The notes under the pieces: model-generated
Seen by the model: only the letters and a program-made list of their open reading frames with translations
Database searches by the model: none
Told to the model about the DNA's origin: nothing
Program-made: the position numbers and the translations under genes
Part shown: positions 53,904 to 62,546 of the stretch, piece by piece
How the letters are laid out: the number at the start of each line of letters is the position of its first letter
Numbering within the stretch: the first letter of the stretch is position 1
DNA from: an uncultured Bacteroidales bacterium
GTDB taxonomy: Bacteria > Bacteroidota > Bacteroidia > Bacteroidales > Marinilabiliaceae
Direction: 5' to 3'
DNA length: 64,000 bases
Assembly (NCBI GenBank): GCA_934717675.1
Contig: CAKUYZ010000003.1
Coordinates: forward strand, 24,392-88,391

Positions 53904-55136
53904 ATGGCACTTAACTACATTTGGGTCTTCTTCATTCTGGTGGCGGGCGTTGTCTCGCTCTGCCGATGGATTTTTTGCGGAGATGCGTCGGCTCTCTCCG
54001 ATGTTGTAGGCTCCACGTTCGCGTCCGCCAAGTCGGGCTTCGAGATCTCTCTCTACCTCACTGGCGTCCTTACGCTTTGGATGGGGCTCATGAGAGTGGG
54101 CGAGGCCGGAGGTGCTGTCGGTGGCCTCAGTCGGGCCATGTCGCCACTGTTCCGCCGCCTTTTCCCCGGCGTGCCGAGAGGGCATAAGGCCTATGGCTCT
54201 ATGACCATGAACATTGCCGCCAACATGCTTGGACTGGACAACGCCGCGACTCCCATGGGGCTTAAAGCCATGGCGGAGCTCCAGGAGCTGAACCCCGAGA
54301 AGAGCCGCGCCACGAATGCGCAGATCATGTTCCTTGTCCTCAACACAAGTGGCCTCACCATAATTCCCGTCACCATCATGGCCTACCGTCAGCAGTGCGG
54401 TGCGGCCAACCCTGCCGATGTCTTCCTGCCGCTGTTGCTCGCTACGTTTTGCTCCACCATAGCGGGGCTCGTGGCTGTGGCCGTGGTGCAGCGCATCAAC
54501 TTGCTCAACCGCATTGTCTTGGCCTATCTTGGCGGTATGGCGGCTCTTATGTGCGGGCTTGTCTTCGCCCTCGACGGCATGCCGCGCGAGCGGGTGCAGA
54601 ATCTCTCGGTCGGCGTCTCCAGCGCGGTCTTGGTGCTTGTCATCTGCTGTTTCATCATCATGGCTTTACGGAGGCGCGTCAATGTCTATGACACGTTTAT
54701 TGACGGCGCGAAAGACGGGTTCAAGACCGCCGTCTCCATCATCCCTTTCCTGGTGGCCATGCTTGTGGCCGTCGGCATGTTCCGCGCCTGCGGGGCGTTA
54801 GATTTCGCCCTCGATGGCTTCCGTTGGTGCGTAGGCTCGTTGGGGCTAGACGCGCGGTTCGTAGACGCTTTGCCAACCGCTTTTATGAAGCCCCTCAGTG
54901 GCAGTGGCGCGCGCGGCTTCATGATAGAGTGCATGAACACCTGCGGGGCGGACTCTTTCGCGGGTCGCCTCTCTTGCCTCTTCCAAGGGGCCGCGGATAC
55001 CACTTTTTTCATCCTTGCCGTCTATTTTGGCTCTGTCGGCATCAAGGATACGCGTCATGCCGTGGCTTGCGGCCTCATTGCCGATGTTGCGGGCGTCATC
55101 GCAGCCATCGTGATAGCCTATTTCTTCTTCGGATAG
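53904..55136 (+). CDS. SpmA-SpmB-type fused membrane protein (nucleoside-recognition/Gate domains)
   Basis: The 410-residue protein has about ten membrane segments and two Gate-like halves, corresponding to the SpmA and SpmB spore maturation proteins joined in one chain (NIAANMLGLDNAATPMGLKAM in the first half, SGSGARGFM and ADTTFFILAVYFGSVGI in the second). It occurs in non-spore-forming Bacteroidetes; the transported solute is unknown. It is divergent from the epimerase-like gene. Confidence 0.88.
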   Translation: MALNYIWVFFILVAGVVSLCRWIFCGDASALSDVVGSTFASAKSGFEISLYLTGVLTLWMGLMRVGEAGGAVGGLSRAMSPLFRRLFPGVPRGHKAYGSMTMNIAANMLGLDNAATPMGLKAMAELQELNPEKSRATNAQIMFLVLNTSGLTIIPVTIMAYRQQCGAANPADVFLPLLLATFCSTIAGLVAVAVVQRINLLNRIVLAYLGGMAALMCGLVFALDGMPRERVQNLSVGVSSAVLVLVICCFIIMALRRRVNVYDTFIDGAKDGFKTAVSIIPFLVAMLVAVGMFRACGALDFALDGFRWCVGSLGLDARFVDALPTAFMKPLSGSGARGFMIECMNTCGADSFAGRLSCLFQGAADTTFFILAVYFGSVGIKDTRHAVACGLIADVAGVIAAIVIAYFFFG

Positions 55137-55186
55137 TGTTGCGGAGGGGGCGATGGCCAATTGTGTGTGCTGCCTAAACGTCAATG

Positions 55187-55213
55187 AAAAAAGGAAGCCG
55201 CGAAGCCTCCTTT
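55187..55213 (-). terminator. Terminator between convergent genes, mainly for the minus-strand operon
   Basis: AAAGGA and TCCTTT arms with GC/GC inner pairs form a hairpin; the minus strand then reads TTTTTTCATTG, a good T run, and the plus strand TTTGCTGTTT. Confidence 0.75.
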
Positions 55214-55243
55214 GCTGTTTATGTTTGGCACCTATTGAGAACT

Positions 55244-55870
55244 TTAGAAGTCAGACAAATCGTCCATGTCAGCTGGAATTTGGGCAATTTTCTTGTATGC
55301 TTTGTTGAGTTTATGGGTCAATTTCTTGAGCTTTTTGTCATCTAGCTCCCCCTCTCGCACTTCACCCTCCACCTGCAGCTTGTATTTTGAAAAACCATAT
55401 TTTAGCAGTTTTTCAAGTTGCCCTTTTGAAATAGGATATTTAACATCGGTGGTAAAGACCCAAGTTTCGCTTCCGCCCAATAGTCCCAAAATTCCATCCG
55501 TACCCCAATATGTTGTGTGAGCTGTTGCGCAGCAACTGCCCAAGGGAGTCACAAGTTCCATGTTCTCACCATTCACTTTCAGTATGAGTTTGGAGCCTTT
55601 GTTGGTTTCCTTGAAACCTTCCTTGCTATATGTGCGGACTACAAATTCTGTTATGGTCTCTGGGTTCTGCCCGTATTTCCCAACAGCGAAACCGCACTCC
55701 GAGAAATCATGCATCACCAACTTATTCCCATCAAATTTTGCGGCAATGCTTTGATTCCCAGAGTAGTCGCAGTTACAAGCCTCTTGCGCTTCAGCCCAAT
55801 TGCTCGCGCCCCACATCACAAAGGCCCACGAACACGCGAACCACCTAATCCAAGACATACAAAGCGTCAT
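55244..55870 (-). CDS. Exported cysteine-containing protein, unknown
   Basis: Not recognised. The 208-residue protein has a signal peptide (about residues 1-28, ending AEA) and a mature region with six or so cysteines (CNC, SECGF, GSCC) that may form disulphides, plus a C-terminal Lys/Glu-rich helix. GC is visibly lower than in neighbouring housekeeping genes. Its ATG overlaps the LRR gene stop as ATGA, so it is the third gene of a coupled operon. An internal Met5 is another possible start. Confidence 0.72.
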   Translation of the reverse strand: MTLCMSWIRWFACSWAFVMWGASNWAEAQEACNCDYSGNQSIAAKFDGNKLVMHDFSECGFAVGKYGQNPETITEFVVRTYSKEGFKETNKGSKLILKVNGENMELVTPLGSCCATAHTTYWGTDGILGLLGGSETWVFTTDVKYPISKGQLEKLLKYGFSKYKLQVEGEVREGELDDKKLKKLTHKLNKAYKKIAQIPADMDDLSDF

Positions 55871-57501
55871 TTTGAGACCGCCAGTCGTGAGCCTTGCCGT
55901 GTCTTGACCACCGTCAGTCCGTGGCTTCGGCCTTGCGCCATGCGTCGGCCCGCAAGGTCATATACCTCCGCGCGTTCCTCTCCAGATGCCACGGTCTTTA
56001 TGGCCGTAAGTTCCGCCGCAATGTAGCCTAGCTTAGGGTCGGAAATGACGCTGACGTAGCCGTCTGAGACTATGTTTTGAGGCGTGCCGTCATAAGCTAG
56101 CCACTTCCTGTTTGTTGGAAGTTCCGCGTTCAGGTTGTTCGTATATTCCTCAAATGCCCCTGGCAAGATGTGCGTGAGGTCTGTGGCTCCGCTCATGTCT
56201 ATGCGCGTGCCGCGTACCGTCTCCTCCTTCGCAAAGCATTTGCGCCCCACCGACACCACACCTTTGCCTATTGTGAGGCGCTGAAGATACCAATTGCCGT
56301 AAAAAGCGTAGTCGCCAACAGCCAATTTGGCTTTGCTGGAGAGGCTTATGCGCCGACACCATGCACCGTAAAAAGCGGAGTCTCCAATAGACTCAATATT
56401 CTCAGGGAGTGGGATGAATTTCTCACTTACCGGATAGCCTGTTATTATTCCCGCAAGCGCGCCAGCCCCAATGGAAACAATTGACGCTGGAAATTCATAG
56501 CTATCGGCGAAGGCCTGGGCGAAAGAACCGCGTGGCAACTCCGTGCGGCCATCTTCAAAAACAAGTCGCCCATATCCGCCCACAAAGGCGTGTGAGCCAA
56601 TGTGTTTAAGCGACTTAGGAATGTAAAGCACATCGCTGTGAGACATATAGAAGGCATAGTCTCCCACCCACTCCACGCCAGATGCTACGGTGACCTGTCT
56701 CACCGTGACCCGATTCTGCTCAAAGCCGTGGAGAAAGTCCTCCATGTTTCTGGCAAAGGCGTAGTTGCCAACCCGTTTGACGTTGGCCGGAATGTTGACG
56801 GATGTCAGCAAATTCGCGCAGAAAGCAGAATCTGCTATCTCCACCACTTCTGGCCCTATCTGCAACTCTGTCAGCATATTCATGGCGAAGCCGTCTAGCT
56901 TGCGGAGAGAGTTGGAGAGCGTGAGGCGTGAGATTAAGTTGTAGGTAAACGCGTCGTGACCAATGTGGTCAACTGTCTGCGGCAAGTCCAGTTCAGTGAG
57001 GAAGCACGAATAGAAGGCTTTGTCGCCAATGTATTTGATGCCGGGTGAGAGAACCAGTCGCTCTATGGGGCAGTCCGAAAATGCCGAGGCGCCTATGCTG
57101 TCAACGCTAGCAGGGATGGTCAGAGACGCTATGGTGCTATCGTTGTAGCTTTGCCTGAACGCATAGTCGCCAATGACTTTCAAACCGTCGGGCAATGATA
57201 TGTCCATAAGCGGGCAGAATTGAAACGCCTTGTGGCCTATCCGCTTGACTCCCTCAGAAATGCGCACGCCAGATAGGCGGAATCTCTCAAAAACGCCTTT
57301 GCCGATGGCTGTCACCTTCTCCCCGCCGAACTCAGACGGTACCTCAATTCTCTCAAAATCCTTTTTGCCAATTTTTACACTCACAAGTTCCCCGTTCCTC
57401 ACCACAACCTCGTCCGTGGTAAGAACATGGTATTCCTGTGAGAAAGCCGGTGAGGCTAAAGAAATAATGAAGAGGAGTGGGAAGATCAGGTGTCTCATCA
57501 T
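55867..57501 (-). CDS. Secreted BspA-like leucine-rich-repeat protein
   Basis: The 544-residue protein has a signal peptide (to about residue 22, PAFSQ) and about 15 LRR_5-type repeats (VIGDYAFRQS, IGDKAFYSCFLTELDLP, RVGNYAFARN, IGDSAFYGAW). The C terminus VYDLAGRRMAQG ... GSRLAVSK resembles a type IX sorting tail. It begins ATGATG overlapping the TGA of the lipoprotein gene (either Met is possible) and is followed by an ATGA overlap. Codon use is more AT-rich than most of the window. Confidence 0.85.
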   Translation of the reverse strand: MMRHLIFPLLFIISLASPAFSQEYHVLTTDEVVVRNGELVSVKIGKKDFERIEVPSEFGGEKVTAIGKGVFERFRLSGVRISEGVKRIGHKAFQFCPLMDISLPDGLKVIGDYAFRQSYNDSTIASLTIPASVDSIGASAFSDCPIERLVLSPGIKYIGDKAFYSCFLTELDLPQTVDHIGHDAFTYNLISRLTLSNSLRKLDGFAMNMLTELQIGPEVVEIADSAFCANLLTSVNIPANVKRVGNYAFARNMEDFLHGFEQNRVTVRQVTVASGVEWVGDYAFYMSHSDVLYIPKSLKHIGSHAFVGGYGRLVFEDGRTELPRGSFAQAFADSYEFPASIVSIGAGALAGIITGYPVSEKFIPLPENIESIGDSAFYGAWCRRISLSSKAKLAVGDYAFYGNWYLQRLTIGKGVVSVGRKCFAKEETVRGTRIDMSGATDLTHILPGAFEEYTNNLNAELPTNRKWLAYDGTPQNIVSDGYVSVISDPKLGYIAAELTAIKTVASGEERAEVYDLAGRRMAQGRSHGLTVVKTRQGSRLAVSK

Positions 57502-58430
57502 TTGATTTTCTTGACAGTTTGAACAAGTCTTATGGGCAAAAGAGGTTCCATATCTTGGTGGGCTGCAGTGTAATAGTCATATCCGCCATTCAGGTCAACT
57601 ATAGTTATAAACCAAGTTCCATATGGACCTTGGTGGCCATTTGTATTGGGAGTGTACTCTCTGTTCCAGAAATAGGCGTTTTTTTCTCCCATTTGGTAAT
57701 CTATGAGGTGTGGAGATATCGAGTCTTTCTCCAAACCTGGTATTGAGCCTGCTTTTAGCGTATCTCTGTGAGCATAAAGGTGGTATATATGTCAAGTAGT
57801 CCTAAGTTTGAGCAGGGATTGAGCTTCTTTCCAACGTAGATTGGAAATCATTTCTGCAGACTCATCTATAGATGGGATGTGCCACTCGTCAAGGGCCTCA
57901 TATTCTGGAGTGAGTTCGTCAAGGTCTACGAGACCCTCCGTGCTAATTTGCTTTTCCAAAAGCATAGCCAAACTATGAAGGTAATAGTTTGTTTTAACCT
58001 TGGCAACTATGCGTCTCAAGTGTTTACTGACTTCTAGCTTCGTTCCGCTTTGCCAACGGAACTCTTCCCTTACAGACCAATGATCAAAATCATCAGGCAG
58101 GTCAATTGTCTGGTTGTAGTCAGCTGTTGTCCATCGTTGATTTCCGACGATGACTGTTCGTATAGGTTGACAGTTGATTGTCACGTCACCAGCGTCTTTC
58201 ACAACGTCAAGCCCGATAGTCATTTTATTCTCTCCAAGGCAACCATCTCCATATGTGGGAGAAAAGATTGGGAAAATGTTTTGAGACTCTCGAACCTGAA
58301 CTGGGGCATCTTTTTCGATGTCAAGATTTTTTGATAGTTTATCATTTGCAGGTTCCATAGCATCTTCGCTGCAAGACTGAAAAGTAAGCGCAGTGAAAAG
58401 CGCGGTGATTAGCAGGAAATGTTTTAACAT
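57498..58430 (-). pseudogene. FISUMP-like lipoprotein interrupted by one in-frame TGA
   Basis: The first reading frame (58430-57792, 212 residues) is a lipoprotein (FQSC, Cys20) with FISUMP-domain features: GNQRWTTADY at 96-105 and EWHIPSIDE at 182-190. A TGA at 57794-57792 stops it. Reading on in the same frame gives a further 97 codons to a TGA at 57498 (EKNAYFWNREY, WFITIVDLNGGYDYY), which resemble the end of a FISUMP domain. The final stop overlaps the LRR gene start. So it is a broken gene, a recoded stop or a sequence error. Low GC. Confidence 0.72.
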
Positions 58431-58435
58431 AGCAA

Positions 58436-58443
58436 CAAAGTTA
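58436..58443 (-). promoter_or_regulatory. -7 box (TAACTTTG) of the exported-protein operon
   Basis: TAACTTTG on the minus strand ends five bases before the ATG at 58430, so the message would have almost no leader. TTG is found 15 bases upstream, a little close. Confidence 0.55.
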
Positions 58444-58513
58444 AGAGTTGATATGCTGCAATGTTAAGGACTTTTTAATCTTGTGCAACATTGTTGATGT
58501 TTTTGTGCGAATT

Positions 58514-58993
58514 TCACTTTCCAAATTCCTCATACCAAAACGTCAGTCCGCTCTTCTCGTCCTCCATTGGCTGTGAGCGGTTTGTGGAGCGCCAGCCAGA
58601 GAAATCGGGGAAGAATGTGTCAGCCTCTGGGAACTCGCAGTCTATCATGGTGAGGCAAAGCCGCGAGGCGAAAGGAAGGAATGCCTCATAGACCTGCGCG
58701 CCGCCTATGACGAACACCTCCTGCTCCTGCGCCACAAGTAGCAGCGCCTCTTCCGCCGAGCGAGCCACCTCAACGCCCTCGACAGAGAATGACGGGTCGC
58801 GGGTCAAGACAATGTTGCGCCGCCCCGGCAGCATGCGCTTTGGCAGGGCCTCGTTGGTGCGGCGGCCCATGATGACCGTCTTGCCCAGGGTGAGGGCCTT
58901 AAAGTGCTTGAGGTCTTGACTGATGTAGGCGAGCTGATCGCCATGGAGGCCTATGGCTCGGCTGCGGTCAATGGCCGCGATGAGTGTTATCAT
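58514..58993 (-). CDS. folA: Dihydrofolate reductase
   Basis: The 159-residue enzyme reduces dihydrofolate. MITLIAAIDRSRAIG, the catalytic Asp27 in SQDLKHFK, TVIMGRRTNEALP, GRRNIVLTR and VIGGAQVYEAFLP are in the family order. The usual Trp22 region (PW) is LAYIS here, as in other Bacteroidales-type DHFRs from memory. thyA, often next to folA, is not present. It lies on the minus strand after the helicase terminator. Confidence 0.95.
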   Translation of the reverse strand: MITLIAAIDRSRAIGLHGDQLAYISQDLKHFKALTLGKTVIMGRRTNEALPKRMLPGRRNIVLTRDPSFSVEGVEVARSAEEALLLVAQEQEVFVIGGAQVYEAFLPFASRLCLTMIDCEFPEADTFFPDFSGWRSTNRSQPMEDEKSGLTFWYEEFGK

Positions 58994-59011
58994 ATGTTGG
59001 TGGGGTTAAAG

Positions 59012-59047
59012 AAAAAGAGGCCGCGCCACACAGTGGGGCGCAGCCTC
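59012..59047 (-). terminator. Terminator after the DEAD-box helicase gene
   Basis: On the minus strand GAGGCTGCGCC / GGCGCGGCCTC arms (one mismatch) and an 8-base loop are followed by TTTTTCTTT. Confidence 0.88.
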
Positions 59048-59084
59048 AATGAGACTTTAGGCTATGATGTTGGCCTCGTGGCCA

Positions 59085-60887
59085 TTAGCTCTGCTTGCCG
59101 CCTCTGTCGCGGTGGCGACGCTCGGCGCGGTTGGGACGTGGACTGGGGTAGTAGTCGTCGCGGAAGTCGCGGCTGTCGCGGCGATCGTCACGACGGCCAC
59201 CGCGGCGGCCGCCGCCGAAGCCACCGCCAAAACCGCCACGGCGGCGGCGCGGCGCTTCATCGCCATCGTCTGCGCGGGGAGCGGCCTTCTCGCAGATTAT
59301 CTTATACCCGTCCACCACGCGGCCGTTGAGGGCCTCGACAATCTGGTCGGAGTATTGGCCGTCGACATCGACGAAAGAGAAGTTGCGCATGATGTCAATG
59401 TGGCCGATGTTGACCTTGCCGGGCAGGTCGCGGGTGTACTCGTTGATGAGGCCGATGATGTCGGCGGGGCGGATGGCGTCGATCTTGCCCACGTTGATGA
59501 AGAGGCGAGACATGTTCTCATCGCCCTGGCGACGCTCGCCCCTCTGGGCTGGCTCGTCAGACACGTTGAGGTCGTTGGCGCCCTGGTAATATTTGTTGAC
59601 GGACTCGAACTCGGCCGAGATGAACTTGGCAATGACCTCCTCCTTGGAGAACTCTGCCAACTTCTCAACCATCTCCGGAATGAACTTGGCCACGGCGGAC
59701 TCCTCGTCAACCTGCTGGTCTGCAATGCCCTGCACAAAGTGCTGGAGCTTGATTTGGCAAATCTCGTCGGCGTTGGGCACCATCTTGCGGGTGAACGTCT
59801 TGCCGGAGATCTTCTCAATCTGCCTGATTTTTGAGAGTTCCTTCTTGCAGACAATGGCCACGCTTATGCCGCTCTTGCCGGCGCGTCCCGTACGGCCTGA
59901 ACGGTGGATGTAGACCTCAATGTCGTCAGGGAGGTTGTAGTTAATGACGTGGGTGAGGTCATGCACGTCGATGCCTCGCGCTGCCACGTCGGTGGCCACG
60001 AGGATTTGGAGGTGCTTCATCTTGAAACGCTGCATCACCATGTCGCGCTGCGCCTGCGAGAGGTCGCCATGGAGGGCGTCGGCGTTGTAGCCGTCGGTGA
60101 TGAGCTTGTCGGCCACGTCTTTGGTCTCCTCGCGAGTGCGGCAGAAGACGATGCCGTAGATGTCCGGCACCATGTCCACAATGCGCTTGAGGGCCAGATA
60201 GCGGTCTGACGGGCGAACGAGGTAATAGTCATGCTCCACCGTGTCGGCGCCCTGGTTGGTGCGGCCAATCTTGATCTCGATGGGGTCGTTCATATAGTTC
60301 TTGGCCACCTTGGCAATGAAGGGGGGCATGGTGGCCGAGAAGAGGAGCGTCTGGCGCGTATCGGGCGTGGAGCTGAGGATGGTCTCCAGGTCGTCCTTGA
60401 AGCCCATGTCCAGCATCTCGTCGGCCTCGTCAAGCACGAGCCAACGGATCTCGTCAATCTTCAAGACGCCGCGCTCAATGAGGTCTATGACGCGGCCTGG
60501 GGTGCCGACCACAATCTGCGCGCCTTGACGCAGCTGCTTGATCTGCTTGCGGATGTCTGAGCCGCCATAGACGGCGCAAATCTCAACCTCAGGCTTATAT
60601 TTTGCAAAGTTTACGAGGTCGCGCGAAATCTGGAGGCAAAGCTCGCGGGTGGGGCTGAGGATCATGGCCTGCACGTGCTCCACCTGAGGGTCCACCATCT
60701 GCACAATGGGGAGGCCGAACGCGCCGGTCTTGCCGGTGCCAGTCTGGGCGAGCGAAACGATGTCTTTGCCGCAATTGAGAATCTCAGGGATGCTCTTCTC
60801 CTGAACGGGCGTAGGCTCCACGAAGCCGAGCTCGCCGATGGCCTGGAGCATCTGCTCGTCTAGGCCAGTCTCTTGAAATGTTGCCAT
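59085..60887 (-). CDS. deaD: DEAD-box RNA helicase with DbpA-type RNA-binding domain
   Basis: The 600-residue helicase has GFVEPTPVQEKSIP (Q motif), AQTGTGKTGAF, PTRELCLQ, DEADEMLDMGF, SATMP, and HRSGRTGRAGKSG. A DbpA RNA-binding domain follows (about 470-555, MSRLFINVGKIDAIRPADI) and then a Gly/Arg-rich tail with RGGFGGGFGGG-type repeats. Related enzymes (DeaD/CsdA) aid ribosome assembly and RNA decay in the cold. Start 60887 (MATFQETGL) is the usual N terminus. The leader is long (next entry). Confidence 0.95.
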   Translation of the reverse strand: MATFQETGLDEQMLQAIGELGFVEPTPVQEKSIPEILNCGKDIVSLAQTGTGKTGAFGLPIVQMVDPQVEHVQAMILSPTRELCLQISRDLVNFAKYKPEVEICAVYGGSDIRKQIKQLRQGAQIVVGTPGRVIDLIERGVLKIDEIRWLVLDEADEMLDMGFKDDLETILSSTPDTRQTLLFSATMPPFIAKVAKNYMNDPIEIKIGRTNQGADTVEHDYYLVRPSDRYLALKRIVDMVPDIYGIVFCRTREETKDVADKLITDGYNADALHGDLSQAQRDMVMQRFKMKHLQILVATDVAARGIDVHDLTHVINYNLPDDIEVYIHRSGRTGRAGKSGISVAIVCKKELSKIRQIEKISGKTFTRKMVPNADEICQIKLQHFVQGIADQQVDEESAVAKFIPEMVEKLAEFSKEEVIAKFISAEFESVNKYYQGANDLNVSDEPAQRGERRQGDENMSRLFINVGKIDAIRPADIIGLINEYTRDLPGKVNIGHIDIMRNFSFVDVDGQYSDQIVEALNGRVVDGYKIICEKAAPRADDGDEAPRRRRGGFGGGFGGGRRGGRRDDRRDSRDFRDDYYPSPRPNRAERRHRDRGGKQS

Positions 60888-61185
60888 TTGAAAAATAAGG
60901 GATGTGTGTCCACGCGACGGGGCATGACTCGCGTCTTGCCTTCGTGCGGTGGCGAGATAATAAAATAACGCAGGTCGTTCACAGAAACACTCAGACACTG
61001 CTCTCAATCCCTACGTCCTCCTTCACCCACAGAGCCCCGACTGGACTCTTTCGACGAAACAAAATCTAAAAGCGAAGACACCTGCCAGCGCAGCTCGGCG
61101 CCTCTCGCACCCACCCTAGCTTAATGGTGGCCAGAAATGGAAGACGCGGGAAAATCGGCCATGCCGAAGTTCTATTAAGACGACG

Positions 61186-61193
61186 CGAAGATA
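61186..61193 (-). promoter_or_regulatory. Possible -7 box (TATCTTCG) of deaD
   Basis: It matches the carA box (TATCTTCG) but differs from TAnnTTTG at one base, and no TTG is at the right distance. Confidence 0.3.
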
Positions 61194-61257
61194 GGGCGGC
61201 GCGTTCAAAAATGCGAGCCCGAGTGCAAAGATTGAAGATATTTAACAACATAGTGCT

Positions 61258-61265
61258 TATATTTG
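61258..61265 (+). promoter_or_regulatory. -7 box (TATATTTG) of the antiporter-miaA unit
   Basis: TATATTTG fits TAnnTTTG; TTG at 61232-61234 is 23 bases upstream, slightly long. The leader to the ATG at 61284 is about 14 nt. Confidence 0.55.
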
Positions 61266-61283
61266 TACGCTAAAACGGCAAAG

Positions 61284-62546
61284 ATGGCAACACTTGTTCT
61301 GGCTGCTGGCGTCATATATTTCGCGGGTCACCTGCTCACCCACTTCTTCGAGCGGTCCAAGATACCCGATGTCTTGATGCTCATCTTGTTCGGCATCGTG
61401 GCAGGGCCTCTGACGGGTCTCATGACGGTTGACCGCATCGGGTACGCGGGCGAGGTCTTCACCCAGTTCGCCCTCATCATCATCCTCTTCGAGGGGGGCA
61501 TGGGCATTGAGCTCCGCAATTTGGTGCGCTCCGCCCGCCAAAGCGTCATTATGACCACGTGCTTCTTCTTCATATCCGCTGCGGCGGTGGGGTCGGTTAT
61601 GCATTTCGGTTTCGACTATTCCCCCATGGCGGCCGCCGTCACTGGCTTCATCTGTGGCGGCACCTCCAGCGCCGTGGTGATCCCGTTGCTCGGGATGATC
61701 AGGGCCAGCAAGAAGGCGGGGGCCATGCTGGTGATTGAGTCCGCCCTCACCGACGTGCTGTGCATCGTGTTCACAATCGGTGTGTTGCAGAGCATTGACA
61801 ATGGCGAGTTCAAGATTGGCCGCATCATATACACCCTTGTGGCGTCGCTCGTCGTGGCGTGTCTCATTGGCGTGGCCTGCGGCATCATATGGTTGCGGAT
61901 AATCAATTGGATACGCTCGTTCTCCAACACTCAGTTTGCCACGTGCTTCTTCATGTTCGTCGTCTATGGCCTCACGGAGCTTATGGGCTTCAGCGGAGCC
62001 ATCGCGGCCCTCGCCTTCGGCATTGTCATTGGCAACGCGCGCATCGTGGCTCGTAAGCTGTACAATCTCTATCTCACTGCAAGCCCCGTGGGCGTGGTCT
62101 CCGACGCGGAGAAAAATCTCTATAGCGAACTGGCTTTTCTGGTCAAGATATTCTTCTTCCTCTACTTGGGCATCAGCATACCTTTCGAGAGTTCCGGCAT
62201 CGTGGCCGTGGCTCTCACCATCGTGGCCGTGCTTTTCGCCCTTCGGCCATGGTGCGCGCTGTTCCTTACGGGCAACGCCGTGACGCCCCATGACAAGACC
62301 CTAACCGCAGTGATGCTGCCCAAGGGCCTGGCCGCGGCCGTACTGGCGGGTCTGCCGTCGCAATATGGCATGGTGGAGGGCGGAGACATTCAGGCCATAA
62401 CGTTCCACGTGGTGCTGTATAGCATAATAACCACGTCGGTGCTGATTCCCCTTGTGGAAAAGACACCGGTGGGGACGTGGATGGACAAGTTTTTCGGCCG
62501 CGGCGCGAAAGCCGCCGATGGCGCCATTGAAGATGGGCAGAAATGA
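61284..62546 (+). CDS. Cation:proton antiporter (CPA/NhaP-like)
   Basis: The 420-residue protein has about 12 membrane segments. The FEGGMGIEL motif, GGTSSAVVIPLL and the MLVIESALTDVL block (with the ExxLTD acidic pair) are typical of NhaP-type Na+(K+)/H+ antiporters. No C-terminal TrkA domain is present. The ATG at 61284 was chosen; an upstream TTG at 61263 overlaps the promoter box. Its stop overlaps the miaA start as ATGA. Confidence 0.9.
   Translation: MATLVLAAGVIYFAGHLLTHFFERSKIPDVLMLILFGIVAGPLTGLMTVDRIGYAGEVFTQFALIIILFEGGMGIELRNLVRSARQSVIMTTCFFFISAAAVGSVMHFGFDYSPMAAAVTGFICGGTSSAVVIPLLGMIRASKKAGAMLVIESALTDVLCIVFTIGVLQSIDNGEFKIGRIIYTLVASLVVACLIGVACGIIWLRIINWIRSFSNTQFATCFFMFVVYGLTELMGFSGAIAALAFGIVIGNARIVARKLYNLYLTASPVGVVSDAEKNLYSELAFLVKIFFFLYLGISIPFESSGIVAVALTIVAVLFALRPWCALFLTGNAVTPHDKTLTAVMLPKGLAAAVLAGLPSQYGMVEGGDIQAITFHVVLYSIITTSVLIPLVEKTPVGTWMDKFFGRGAKAADGAIEDGQK

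Larger units (their letters stand above)
60888..61283. other. 396-base divergent intergenic region with a long helicase leader
   Basis: No gene is supported here. It separates the minus-strand helicase from the plus-strand antiporter. A TATCTTCG box on the minus strand (61193-61186) would give the helicase a leader of about 290 nt, like the long cold-responsive leaders of csdA in other bacteria. The antiporter -7 box is at the right edge. I saw no T-run hairpin or tRNA-like fold. Confidence 0.5.

Noticed and set aside
57792..57794. Selenocysteine readthrough at the in-frame TGA
   Set aside because: The position is not a redox-type site in FISUMP proteins, and no obvious SECIS-like hairpin was seen just after the codon; nonsense mutation or error is simpler.
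61257..62291. 344-codon minus-strand frame opposite the antiporter
   Set aside because: His/Glu/Asp-rich shadow of membrane helices on the other strand; no family recognised.
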